The notes under the pieces were generated by a model. The model was not told where the DNA came from. It saw only the letters and a program-made list of their open reading frames with translations, and made no database searches. The position numbers and the translations under genes are program-made. Source: Streptomyces sp. NBC_01689 (lineage in GTDB: Bacteria; Actinomycetota; Actinomycetes; Streptomycetales; Streptomycetaceae). From it: 48,614 bases of DNA. Position 1 is the first letter of the stretch. Each line of letters begins with the position of its first letter. The stretch lies in contig NZ_CP109593.1 in assembly GCF_036250675.1 (NCBI RefSeq), positions 1-48,614 of the forward strand, in the 5' to 3' direction. Shown here piece after piece: positions 41,230-48,614 of this stretch.

Positions 41230-41412
41230 TTAGCCCATCCTCGCGTCGGAGCCGCGCAGCGGCGGAGTTCGCTCCGCTTCCTTCTGGGCCTCGGCGGCTC
41301 GGCGTACCACGGCGACCAGCCACGAGTTCAGGGACCGGTCATCGGCCGCAGCGGCGGCTACGGCCGCGCGGTGGACGTCATCGGGGAAGCGCACGTTCAC
41401 GTTCTTCGTCAT
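41230..41412 (-). CDS. RHH regulator of tnpB (second copy)
   Basis: Identical to 16923-17105. Confidence 0.85.
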   Translation of the reverse strand: MTKNVNVRFPDDVHRAAVAAAAADDRSLNSWLVAVVRRAAEAQKEAERTPPLRGSDARMG

Positions 41413-41457
41413 GGCACCATTCTGAAGCTAGCTATAAAGCGGTGCTAGAGTGTAGCC

Positions 41458-42612
41458 ATGCAGCTTCGGTACAACTTCCGCCTCGACCCCACGCCGGGCC
41501 AGCGCACCGCGCTTGCCCAGGCGTTTGGGTGCGCGCGGGTCGTCTTCAACGACGGCCTCCGCGTCCGGCAGGAAGCCCACGCGGCGGGGCTGCCGTACAT
41601 CAAGGACACCGACTTGCAGAAGCAGGTCATCACCGCCGCGAAGCGCGCCCCCGAGCGGGAGTGGCTGGGCGAGGTGTCGTCGGTGGTGCTGGTGCAGGCG
41701 CTCTCCGACCTGCACACCGCGTACCGGAACTTCTTCGCCTCGGTCACCGGCAGGAGGAAGGGCCCAAAGGTGGCCGCTCCCCGGTTCCGGTCACGGAAGG
41801 ACAACCGGCAGGCGATCCGGCTCACCCGCAACGGCTTCTCCCTTCGCTCGAACGGCCGCCTGTACGTGGCGAAGGTCGGCGAGATCCCCGTGCGCTGGTC
41901 CCGCGAGCTGCCCTCGGACCCGTCCTCGGTCACCGTGGTCAAGGACGCGGCCGGACGGTACTTCGCGAGCTTCGTCGTCCAGACCGACCCGTCCGAGGTG
42001 CTGCCGGAGACGACCGGCGACGTCGGAATCGACCTCGGCCTCACCCACTTCGCGGTGCTCTCCGACGGCCGGAAGGTGTCCTCTCCGAAGTTCCTGCGCC
42101 GGGCAGAGCGGAAGCTCCGCAAGGCGCAGCAGGCCCTCTCGCGCAAGCAGAAGGGCAGCAGCAACCGGAAGAAGGCCGCCGCCCGTGTGGCGCGGCTGCA
42201 CGCCCGCGTCGCCGACGCGCGGCGGGACCACCACCACAAGCTGTCCACGGCGATCATCCGCGAGAACCAAGCGGTGTACGTCGAGGACCTGTGTGTGAAG
42301 GGTCTCGGCCGCACCCGGCTCGCGAAGTCCGTCCACGACGCCGGATGGGCCCAGTTCACGGCCATGTTGGAGTACAAGGCCGCCCGCTACGGGCGCACCT
42401 TCGGCAAGGTCGACCGCTGGCTCCCGTCCTCGCAGACCTGCCACGTGTGCATGGTCATCGACGGACCCAAGCCCCTCAACGTCCGGGAGTGGACGTGCCA
42501 GGGATGCCAGACCACCCACGACCGGGACGTGAACGCGGCCCGCATCGTGCTCGCCGCAGGACGTGCGGAGAGCCAAAACGCCTGCGGAGGGACCGTAAGC
42601 CCCTCCGTCTGA
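41458..42612 (+). CDS. tnpB: TnpB nuclease (second copy)
   Basis: Identical to 17151-18305, catalytic D192/E276/D357. Confidence 0.93.
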   Translation: MQLRYNFRLDPTPGQRTALAQAFGCARVVFNDGLRVRQEAHAAGLPYIKDTDLQKQVITAAKRAPEREWLGEVSSVVLVQALSDLHTAYRNFFASVTGRRKGPKVAAPRFRSRKDNRQAIRLTRNGFSLRSNGRLYVAKVGEIPVRWSRELPSDPSSVTVVKDAAGRYFASFVVQTDPSEVLPETTGDVGIDLGLTHFAVLSDGRKVSSPKFLRRAERKLRKAQQALSRKQKGSSNRKKAAARVARLHARVADARRDHHHKLSTAIIRENQAVYVEDLCVKGLGRTRLAKSVHDAGWAQFTAMLEYKAARYGRTFGKVDRWLPSSQTCHVCMVIDGPKPLNVREWTCQGCQTTHDRDVNAARIVLAAGRAESQNACGGTVSPSV

Positions 42613-42927
42613 CGGAAGGCAGGACCCGTTGAAACAGGAACCCACCGAGGCCCGCACCTTGCGGGCGGAAGGAATCCCGGTCCTTCAGGGCCGGGAGGAC
42701 GTCAAATCGACTGCATCCGCCCCGGCGAGGAACGCCGCCGGACCCGCCGGCCCCGTCCCCTCGGGCTGGATGAGGACGACGACGGCCAGGAGCAGAAGCT
42801 CCCCGCGGATCTCCCCGCCACCTGACCTCGTCCCGGCACGACGAAGGGCCCGGCGACGACGACGCCGGGCCCTTCGTACTCCGTCCCTACCAGCCAGGAG
42901 CAGGTGGCGGACAGTATGCACCCAGGG

Positions 42928-43920
42928 TCAGACACCCGGTGTAGCTGCGTCCTCGTCGGTGCGGTCCCGCATCCGGTGCGCCGTCCGGTTCGCGTACTGC
43001 CGCAGCTCGTGCCGTAGCCGCTCACCCCGGCCCGGGTCGTACAGCAGGGCGGCCGCGAGGACCCCGCCGCCTACCGCGTCGTAGATCTGCCGCTGCTGGG
43101 CGAGGGCCCGTTCCATCGTGCCGATGGCCTCCGCCCCCTCGTCCAGCTCGCCCTGGCCGATGTCGCCGCCGTCCGGCTGCGCCTCATCGGAGGCCTGCGC
43201 CGGTACCTGCGGCTGCGGCTGTGGCTCGGCCGGGGCGAGGCGGGGCACACGGCCCTCGGCGGCCGCCACGGTGAGGACGTCGCGCACCTGGTCCGGCCGG
43301 GCGAGGTGACCGGCCGGAGGCAGCACCGCGCGGGCCTCCGCAAGGTCCGCAGCCGTGACCTTCCTGTCGCCCCGCAGCTCCTGGACCCCCCGGTACAGGG
43401 CCACGGTCACCTCCGGGCCGTACTCCTTGAGCGTGGGCGCGAGCTCCCGGGCCTGCGCCTCGTTGATGTCTCCAATTGGAGACACCAGGGCGGCGGGCCG
43501 CCATCCCTCGATCATCCGGTAGGCGTGCGCCCGCTTCATCTCCCACACCTCGTCGACGTAGTCGGCGAACGTCGCGTGTGTCTCCCGGTACAGGCGGGCC
43601 CGGTTGATGATGTCCAGCGCCTTGCCCGCGACGATGACGGACTTCCGGAACCCGTGGAGCGCCTGCTCGCACACGGCCAGGTGCGCACGCTCCTCGTCGT
43701 CCAGCGGGCTCGTCACGGTCTCCGCGACGTCGTACGGCGTGGGGAGCTGCGCGACGGTCACCGGCGTCGACACGTCCGCGCCGGTCAGCGTCGCAACGAC
43801 TCCAGCGGACTGCGCGGCCGCCGCCTCCCCGGCGCCGGCCTCCAGCTCCTCGCCCTTGTCGACGTCGTCGGGCTCGGCGCTACGGGTCGACGGCATGACC
43901 AGGCTGCGACGACGGCTCAC
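42928..43920 (-). CDS. parB: ParB-like protein (second copy)
   Basis: Identical to 18621-19613; palindrome at 43467-43484, terminator at 42841-42877. Confidence 0.8.
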   Translation of the reverse strand: MSRRRSLVMPSTRSAEPDDVDKGEELEAGAGEAAAAQSAGVVATLTGADVSTPVTVAQLPTPYDVAETVTSPLDDEERAHLAVCEQALHGFRKSVIVAGKALDIINRARLYRETHATFADYVDEVWEMKRAHAYRMIEGWRPAALVSPIGDINEAQARELAPTLKEYGPEVTVALYRGVQELRGDRKVTAADLAEARAVLPPAGHLARPDQVRDVLTVAAAEGRVPRLAPAEPQPQPQVPAQASDEAQPDGGDIGQGELDEGAEAIGTMERALAQQRQIYDAVGGGVLAAALLYDPGRGERLRHELRQYANRTAHRMRDRTDEDAATPGV

Positions 43921-44882
43921 GCTGCGGCCCCCGGCGTCTGCAGGAGGATGCGCGCGGCCTGGTCGTAGTCCCCGGCCGCCGTCGACTTCGGCGCGTACAG
44001 CCGCACCGGCTGCTCCGCGATCGGAGCCTCCGCCGCGCGGACGTTCCGCCGGATCGGCACGACGACCGCCTCCGGGTAGTCCTCGCTCACCTTCGTGGCG
44101 AGCTGCCGGGCAAAGTCGCTCTTGTCCCACGCGGTGAGGAAGACCGCGCCGACCTTGAGCTTCGGGTTGGTCTTGCGCTGGACGCTGCGGATCGTGCGGT
44201 CCAGCGACGCCATCGCCTTCATGTCCAGGCCGCCCACCTTCACGGGCACCAGGGCCTCGTCCCCGGCGGTGAGCGCGGCGACGGTGACCAGACCGAGAGA
44301 CGGGGCAGCGTCGATCAGCGTCACGTCGTACGGCGAGTGTCCGCCGGCCTCCTCCGCCTCCTGGGCGAGCGCGGCCGCGATGGCGTTCTCCGCCCCGATC
44401 GGCCGCTCGTACTCCACCCGCGACAGGTCCAGCCCGGACGGCACGATGTCGACGCCGTCGAACAGGGTGGGATAGGTCGCCTCGGCCAGCGTGCACTCGT
44501 CGAAGAACACCGACCGCAGCGAGTGGCGCGGCGAGTCGGCCGGGTACTGCGGCAGGAGCCACACCGACAGGGCGGCCTCCTGGTGGTCGGCGTCGATCAC
44601 GCGGACCCGGAGACCACCAGAGGCCAGTGCGGCGGCGAGCTCCACCACGGTGGTGGTCTTGCCCGCCCCGCCCTTCTGGTTCACGACGACGTACGTTCGG
44701 GGCGGCTCCGCAGGGCGGAACGTTGCCGGTACGAGGATCTGCGGCCGCCATGCCTGGTACGGCGTATCGGCGTCCCAGGCGGAGACAGTCTCCAGCCGGT
44801 CACCGGCCGGAATGTCGAGAGATGGCAGTGCGATCCGTGGCGGCCCCCCGGGGCCGAGCGGTTCTCCAGGTGATGTAGTCAT
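43917..44882 (-). CDS. parA: ParA ATPase (second copy)
   Basis: Identical to 19610-20575. Confidence 0.95.
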   Translation of the reverse strand: MTTSPGEPLGPGGPPRIALPSLDIPAGDRLETVSAWDADTPYQAWRPQILVPATFRPAEPPRTYVVVNQKGGAGKTTTVVELAAALASGGLRVRVIDADHQEAALSVWLLPQYPADSPRHSLRSVFFDECTLAEATYPTLFDGVDIVPSGLDLSRVEYERPIGAENAIAAALAQEAEEAGGHSPYDVTLIDAAPSLGLVTVAALTAGDEALVPVKVGGLDMKAMASLDRTIRSVQRKTNPKLKVGAVFLTAWDKSDFARQLATKVSEDYPEAVVVPIRRNVRAAEAPIAEQPVRLYAPKSTAAGDYDQAARILLQTPGAAA

Positions 44883-45058
44883 GCCCGCGAACCTAACGGG
44901 CCGCCCTGGCTGGAATGTCCCCGCGGTCGTTCTCCGCGCCGACAGGCGTCCTCGAGAACCCGGCGCAGCCGGTAGCCTCCGCGCTGCGGCCGCCCCATCC
45001 TTGCCCGCCTTCATCCGGCTGATTTGCGAGGGGCGGCCGCACTCAGCAGCTGTTCAGG

Positions 45059-45445
45059 TCAGCCCTCGCCGTTCTGCGCTTCACCGGGCGGGACCAGGGT
45101 GAGCGTCGGCTGCTTCGGAGCGCGCCGGGCGTCGGTGGCGCTGAGTGCGAGCATGACCGTGCCGTCCAGGTAGGCGGCGATCAGGGTGTCCAGGAGAAGA
45201 CTGATGCGCCGCTCCCCGACAGCGGACTCCGCGCGGGCGAACACGTCGTCAGGCAGGGGCACGACGACGCGGCCCCGGTCGGGTTGCTGCCCACGGCTCT
45301 CCGGCAGGTCGACGGTGACGTGCCCCTCGACGTAGCCGCGCAGGAGCAGCTCCACCGTCTGCTGGGCGGTGAGGAATGCATCGTCGGCGTCGGCGACGCG
45401 GCGGTAGCGGGCCCGGTCGAGCCACAGGTTGCGCTTACGGCGCAT
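45059..45445 (-). CDS. Tandem RHH regulator (second copy)
   Basis: Identical to 20752-21138. Confidence 0.75.
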   Translation of the reverse strand: MRRKRNLWLDRARYRRVADADDAFLTAQQTVELLLRGYVEGHVTVDLPESRGQQPDRGRVVVPLPDDVFARAESAVGERRISLLLDTLIAAYLDGTVMLALSATDARRAPKQPTLTLVPPGEAQNGEG

Positions 45446-45486
45446 GGCGGGAGATCTCCTGTCCGCAGGGGGTGATCGGCGCGCCG

Positions 45487-45545
45487 ACTCTATCACCTGA
45501 CAGTGTCGGAAATCAGCGATCTATGACACCCAAAAGTGATAGAGT
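45487..45545. promoter_or_regulatory. Symmetric dyad (second copy)
   Basis: Same as 21180-21238. Confidence 0.75.
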
Positions 45546-45600
45546 TGGTCTTGTTCAAACCACTCCCCACCAGGGGAAACGAGCGAAAGGCCCTCACTCA

Positions 45601-46026
45601 ATGCCCACCCTCGCCACCTGCACCTACCAGGAGTTCACGCCCGACATGGGCATCCCGGTCCGCACCACGGCCGGACACCCCCGGTTCCGCCTCGGCTACA
45701 AGGTGGCCGGCCACGCGAAGACCCTCACTCCGACCCGGGCCCTCCTCGCCCAGAACCTCCCCGAGGACGCCTACGAGTTCAGCTACCGGCGCCAGCTGAC
45801 CGAGGTCGGCATCGACGCCATCCGCGCCGAACTCGAAGCGATCGCCGCACAGCACGAGTCCGGCCGCCCCCTCGTCCTCCTGTGCTTCGACCGCCTCAAC
45901 AAGCCGGGCAACTGGTGCCACAGGACCCAGGCCGCCCGCTTCCTGACCGAGCAGACCGGCCAGGAGATCCCCGAGCTCGGTGCCTGCCCCGCCCCCGCGG
46001 CCCCCGCACTGTTCGACACCAAGTAG
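45601..46026 (+). CDS. DUF488 protein (second copy)
   Basis: Identical to 21294-21719. Confidence 0.85.
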   Translation: MPTLATCTYQEFTPDMGIPVRTTAGHPRFRLGYKVAGHAKTLTPTRALLAQNLPEDAYEFSYRRQLTEVGIDAIRAELEAIAAQHESGRPLVLLCFDRLNKPGNWCHRTQAARFLTEQTGQEIPELGACPAPAAPALFDTK

Positions 46027-46148
46027 GCCCGGACACGAGAACGGCCGCCAGCAGGAGCAGCAACTCCACTGGCGGCCTCGCGACCCGACACCCGTAAGTG
46101 ATTCGGCGGGCGGTATGTGACCACCGGCCCCGCCAGATAGGACGCACC

Positions 46149-46610
46149 GTGAAGGCTATCCGCCCGACCACTCTCCTCGGCACCCTGCGCCGCGCCGCCC
46201 GCACCACCGGCGATGCCGTCCGATCCGCCACCCCGGCCGCCCTGGCCCGGGCCGTGGCCGCAGCCGCCCGAACCAACCGCGAGCGCATCGTCGCTGGCCC
46301 CGACGCCGAAGAGCCGCCGACGGCCGAGGAGATCGCCCAGGCCGCAGAGGAGCACGAGCGGGCCCGCGAGCTCTACAACCGGGGCGCACGCGAGAAGCGC
46401 GCCGCGAGGAAGGTCCTTGAGCGCGCCGCCACCGGCGAGTACGGGTCCTGGTCCGTCACCTGGGTCCAGTCCACCCGCACCGACTGGGACCGCGAGGCCA
46501 TCGCCGCCGTGTTCGCCGAGCTCGGCCGGGAGATCCCGACCAAGCCGTCCGCGCCCACGCTCACGCTGACCCGGGCCGAGCAGTCCGCCGAGTTCCCGGC
46601 CGCCGCGTAG
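46149..46610 (+). CDS. Hypothetical 153-aa protein (second copy)
   Basis: Identical to 21842-22303; terminator at 46626-46660. Confidence 0.7.
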   Translation: MKAIRPTTLLGTLRRAARTTGDAVRSATPAALARAVAAAARTNRERIVAGPDAEEPPTAEEIAQAAEEHERARELYNRGAREKRAARKVLERAATGEYGSWSVTWVQSTRTDWDREAIAAVFAELGREIPTKPSAPTLTLTRAEQSAEFPAAA

Positions 46611-46677
46611 CCCCCCAGCACAGACGAGGGCCCGCCGACCATCACGGTCGGCGGGCCCTCCGTCGTGGGACGAGTCG

Positions 46678-47172
46678 TTACCGCGTCCCCACCGGAGCCG
46701 GGGCCACCTCGTCGTCACCCAGCAGCTCGCACAGAGCGATCGTGGCGGCGTACTCCCCAGCGTTGAACCCGAGCGGGCGGGCCTCGCCGTGCTCCACGTC
46801 CCTCAGGTGCAGGTTGTGCTGCCCGTCGGCGTACGCACGCAGCAGCCGGCGGGCAGCGTCCGTGTCGACGTCAACCGCGGCTGCAATCTGGCGCCAGGTG
46901 GCCCCCAGCTTCAAGGCCTCGTGGATGCGGTTGCCGCGCCCGTGCTCGATGTCGCGGCGGATCGACTCCCGAAGCGCGAGGGCGGCCAGGGCGTCGTCAG
47001 CGTCGCCGCGCTCCACCTCGTGGGGGAAGTCGGCGGGCAGCGCGTTGTTGAACAGCCGGTCGTCGTGCAGGCCGTGCTTCTCGATCTGCCAGGACAGCGG
47101 CGTCGCCCCCGGGACGTCGTCGGGACGGCGGACAGCAAGGGTCTTCCAGCGGGCGTACTCGTCAACGGTCAT
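46678..47172 (-). CDS. Recombinase-linked HTH protein (second copy)
   Basis: Identical to 22371-22865. Confidence 0.8.
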   Translation of the reverse strand: MTVDEYARWKTLAVRRPDDVPGATPLSWQIEKHGLHDDRLFNNALPADFPHEVERGDADDALAALALRESIRRDIEHGRGNRIHEALKLGATWRQIAAAVDVDTDAARRLLRAYADGQHNLHLRDVEHGEARPLGFNAGEYAATIALCELLGDDEVAPAPVGTR

Positions 47173-47176
47173 TCGG

Positions 47177-48346
47177 TCACTTCTCCTCGACAGTGCGAGC
47201 CGCGATGAATGGGTTGTTCTCTCGACCCCGGGCGGGGGCGAGGTAGTGCTTCTCGACGGTCCTTGAGCCCTGCTTCCACCGACCCTGTGCGGTGGGGTCC
47301 TGGCCGTTGCGGGCGAGGTACTGGGCGGGGCCGCGCCGCAGGCCGTGAGCCGTGATGCGGTCGGGGTTCTTGACGGCCGCCGGGTTGGAGACGCCGGCCA
47401 GCTTCGCGCGGTGCTTCACGATGGCGCCGATGCTGTCGGGCGTGAGGAAGTCACCTCGGCTGCGGGACGGGATGGTGCCGCTGCGGGTCACGGCGCGGAA
47501 CAGCGGTCCGGACGTGATGCCCTGGCGGCGGAGCTCCGCGAGCCAGGCGGACACCCGGCCGACCGGGCAGACGGCCGGGTCGGGGTCGGCCGGGATGAAC
47601 GTGTCCTCGCCTTCGGCGTCCTGGTCCGTCTTGGAGAACGCCACGTGCACAGTGACGCCCTCCTCCTCGACGTCGACCTGCTCGATGAGCAGACCGGCCA
47701 GCTCGGAGCGGCGCGAGAGCATCCCCCAGCCGATCGTGAAGAGCGCGGCGTCCCGGAGAGCGGTGACCTCCTCGCGGGGCGTGCTGCCGGTGCAGGTGGC
47801 TACCAGCGCGCCGAGCATCGACGTCGTGACGGCCGGGGCCTTCTTCGGACGGTGGCCCGCCTTCGCCCGTCGGCGGCCGTGAGCGCGGATCGCCTCGCCG
47901 GCCTTCTTCGTCCCCGGCTTCTGGTCGTCGGGGTGGCGGGAGCGGATCGCGGACATGTGCACGCGGATGGTGGCCGGAGCCATGTCCTCGCGGATCAGGT
48001 GGCCGACGTACTCCACGAACGTCGCCGTGGTGCACGGCAGCGGCACCCGGCCCCGCTCGGCGCACCACGCGTCGAACTTGCTCCAGGCCCAGCTGTAGGT
48101 GCGCGACGTGTTCGCGGGCGGCGCCTCGTCCAGCAGGTCGGCCGTCTCCTGTGAGATGCGGAAGTCCGCCTCGCTGTACGTCGGGGCGTCCGCCGTCGTC
48201 GGCACGGCCTCCCCGGGACGCAGCATCGTGTGACGGTCCACCAGGGGCCGGGCGACCGGACGGGACACGGCGGGCAGCAGTGCGCCGCTCTCGTCCTCGT
48301 CGACCAGCTCGGCGTCGACGACTTCAACCGCGGTCGTCTCGGGCAC
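47177..48346 (-). CDS. Tyrosine recombinase (second copy)
   Basis: Identical to 22870-24039. Confidence 0.93.
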   Translation of the reverse strand: MPETTAVEVVDAELVDEDESGALLPAVSRPVARPLVDRHTMLRPGEAVPTTADAPTYSEADFRISQETADLLDEAPPANTSRTYSWAWSKFDAWCAERGRVPLPCTTATFVEYVGHLIREDMAPATIRVHMSAIRSRHPDDQKPGTKKAGEAIRAHGRRRAKAGHRPKKAPAVTTSMLGALVATCTGSTPREEVTALRDAALFTIGWGMLSRRSELAGLLIEQVDVEEEGVTVHVAFSKTDQDAEGEDTFIPADPDPAVCPVGRVSAWLAELRRQGITSGPLFRAVTRSGTIPSRSRGDFLTPDSIGAIVKHRAKLAGVSNPAAVKNPDRITAHGLRRGPAQYLARNGQDPTAQGRWKQGSRTVEKHYLAPARGRENNPFIAARTVEEK

Positions 48347-48363
48347 GGGTGACACCCCCTCAT

Positions 48364-48399
48364 CTCAGCTTCGTATAAGGGAAATTATACGAAGCTGAG
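48364..48399. other. lox-like site (second copy)
   Basis: Same as 24057-24092 and in direct orientation to it, so recombination between the two would release one 24,307-bp monomer. Confidence 0.85.
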
Positions 48400-48539
48400 G
48401 GGGGACGCAAGGGGACATGCGGACTCACGCGGGGACGTTCGGGCGGGGCGGGGTGCAGCACGGAAGAGGCATCCGCCAGATTCCGACAGATGGGCTATTG
48501 TCCCCGTCCGCCCCGATCAGGGCGCACGAAGGGAGACCG

Positions 48540-48614
48540 ATGACCATCGAATCCGCCGAAGCGCAGGAGTGGCTGACCCGCGCTCAGTTCGCGGCAGCTC
48601 TCCAGGTCAACCCC
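48540..48614 (+). CDS. Xis/BldC-like HTH protein, 5' part (cut by window end)
   Basis: Codons 1-25 of the 68-aa protein; continues at 1-132 when the ends are joined. Confidence 0.9.
   Translation, partial: MTIESAEAQEWLTRAQFAAALQVNP

Larger units (their letters stand above)
41192..42705 (+). mobile_element. TnpB element (second copy)
   Basis: Same as 16885-18398, with guide-RNA end at 42613-42705 and coding relic at 42706-42835. Confidence 0.75.
24308..48614. repeat. Second copy of the 24,307-bp unit
   Basis: Head-to-tail duplicate of 1-24307 with no difference found in any gene checked. It ends at the base preceding position 1 of the unit, so the window is an integral dimer of a circle. 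Confidence 0.97.

Overview
The window is 48,614 bp, exactly 2 x 24,307 bp. Positions 1-24307 and 24308-48614 appear to be two identical head-to-tail copies: every gene recurs with the same protein at +24,307. The last base joins onto the first in frame through a helix-turn-helix gene (48540-48614 continues at 1-132; the intact copy is 24233-24439). The natural reading is one circular 24,307-bp plasmid, present as a tandem dimer or written out twice by an assembler. Very high GC, strong GC3, frequent GTG starts and the gene repertoire (TraB-type FtsK/SpoIIIE translocase, DUF2637/SpdB-like spread protein, GntR/UTRA regulator) point to a Streptomyces or close actinobacterial conjugative plasmid. 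All sites below recur at +24,307 unless listed separately.

Layout of one unit. (i) 24233-24439/1-132 to 2642, plus strand: an Xis/BldC-like HTH protein, a small winged-helix-like protein, a HELAH zinc metallopeptidase-like protein, a CxxC protein, a 93-aa protein and a phage small-terminase-like protein. (ii) 11941 down to 2736, minus strand: the transfer/spread operon, with many tiny coupled genes, the DUF2637 membrane protein, a long Pro/Lys/Gly-rich membrane protein, a probable TraB accessory protein and the TraB DNA translocase. Two DNA repeat arrays inside it could be the transfer locus clt. (iii) 12006-12959, minus strand: an HNH endonuclease gene flanked by two copies of a 54-55 nt structured element. 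(iv) 13155-14817, plus strand: three operator-like repeats, a GntR/UTRA repressor, then a UTRA protein without a DNA-binding head. (v) 14821-16754: replication region with a hairpin-rich leader, a 21-aa leader peptide overlapping the rep start by ATGA, and a zinc-finger Rep-like gene carrying three 24-bp-spaced palindromic iterons. (vi) 16885-18398: a TnpB element with a divergent ribbon-helix-helix gene and a guide-RNA-like right end, next to a coding relic. (vii) 18621-20575, minus strand: parB-like and parA. (viii) 20752-22303: a tandem-RHH regulator divergent from a DUF488 gene across a long dyad. (ix) 22371-24092, minus strand: a tyrosine recombinase, a downstream HTH protein and, just upstream of the recombinase, a perfect 34-bp lox-like site sharing the inner 9 bp of both loxP arms.

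Working model (inference). Rep and iterons drive replication; ParA/ParB with two matching 18-bp palindromes give segregation; the lox-like recombinase resolves multimers or integrates the plasmid; TraB with the spread proteins moves double-stranded DNA between hyphae; the GntR/UTRA pair regulates transfer. The most novel-looking items are the lox-like site with its recombinase/HTH module, the 21-bp-phased GTGACGGGAACG array, the headless UTRA partner, the palindromes shared by parB and a transfer gene, and the leader-peptide/iteron replication unit.
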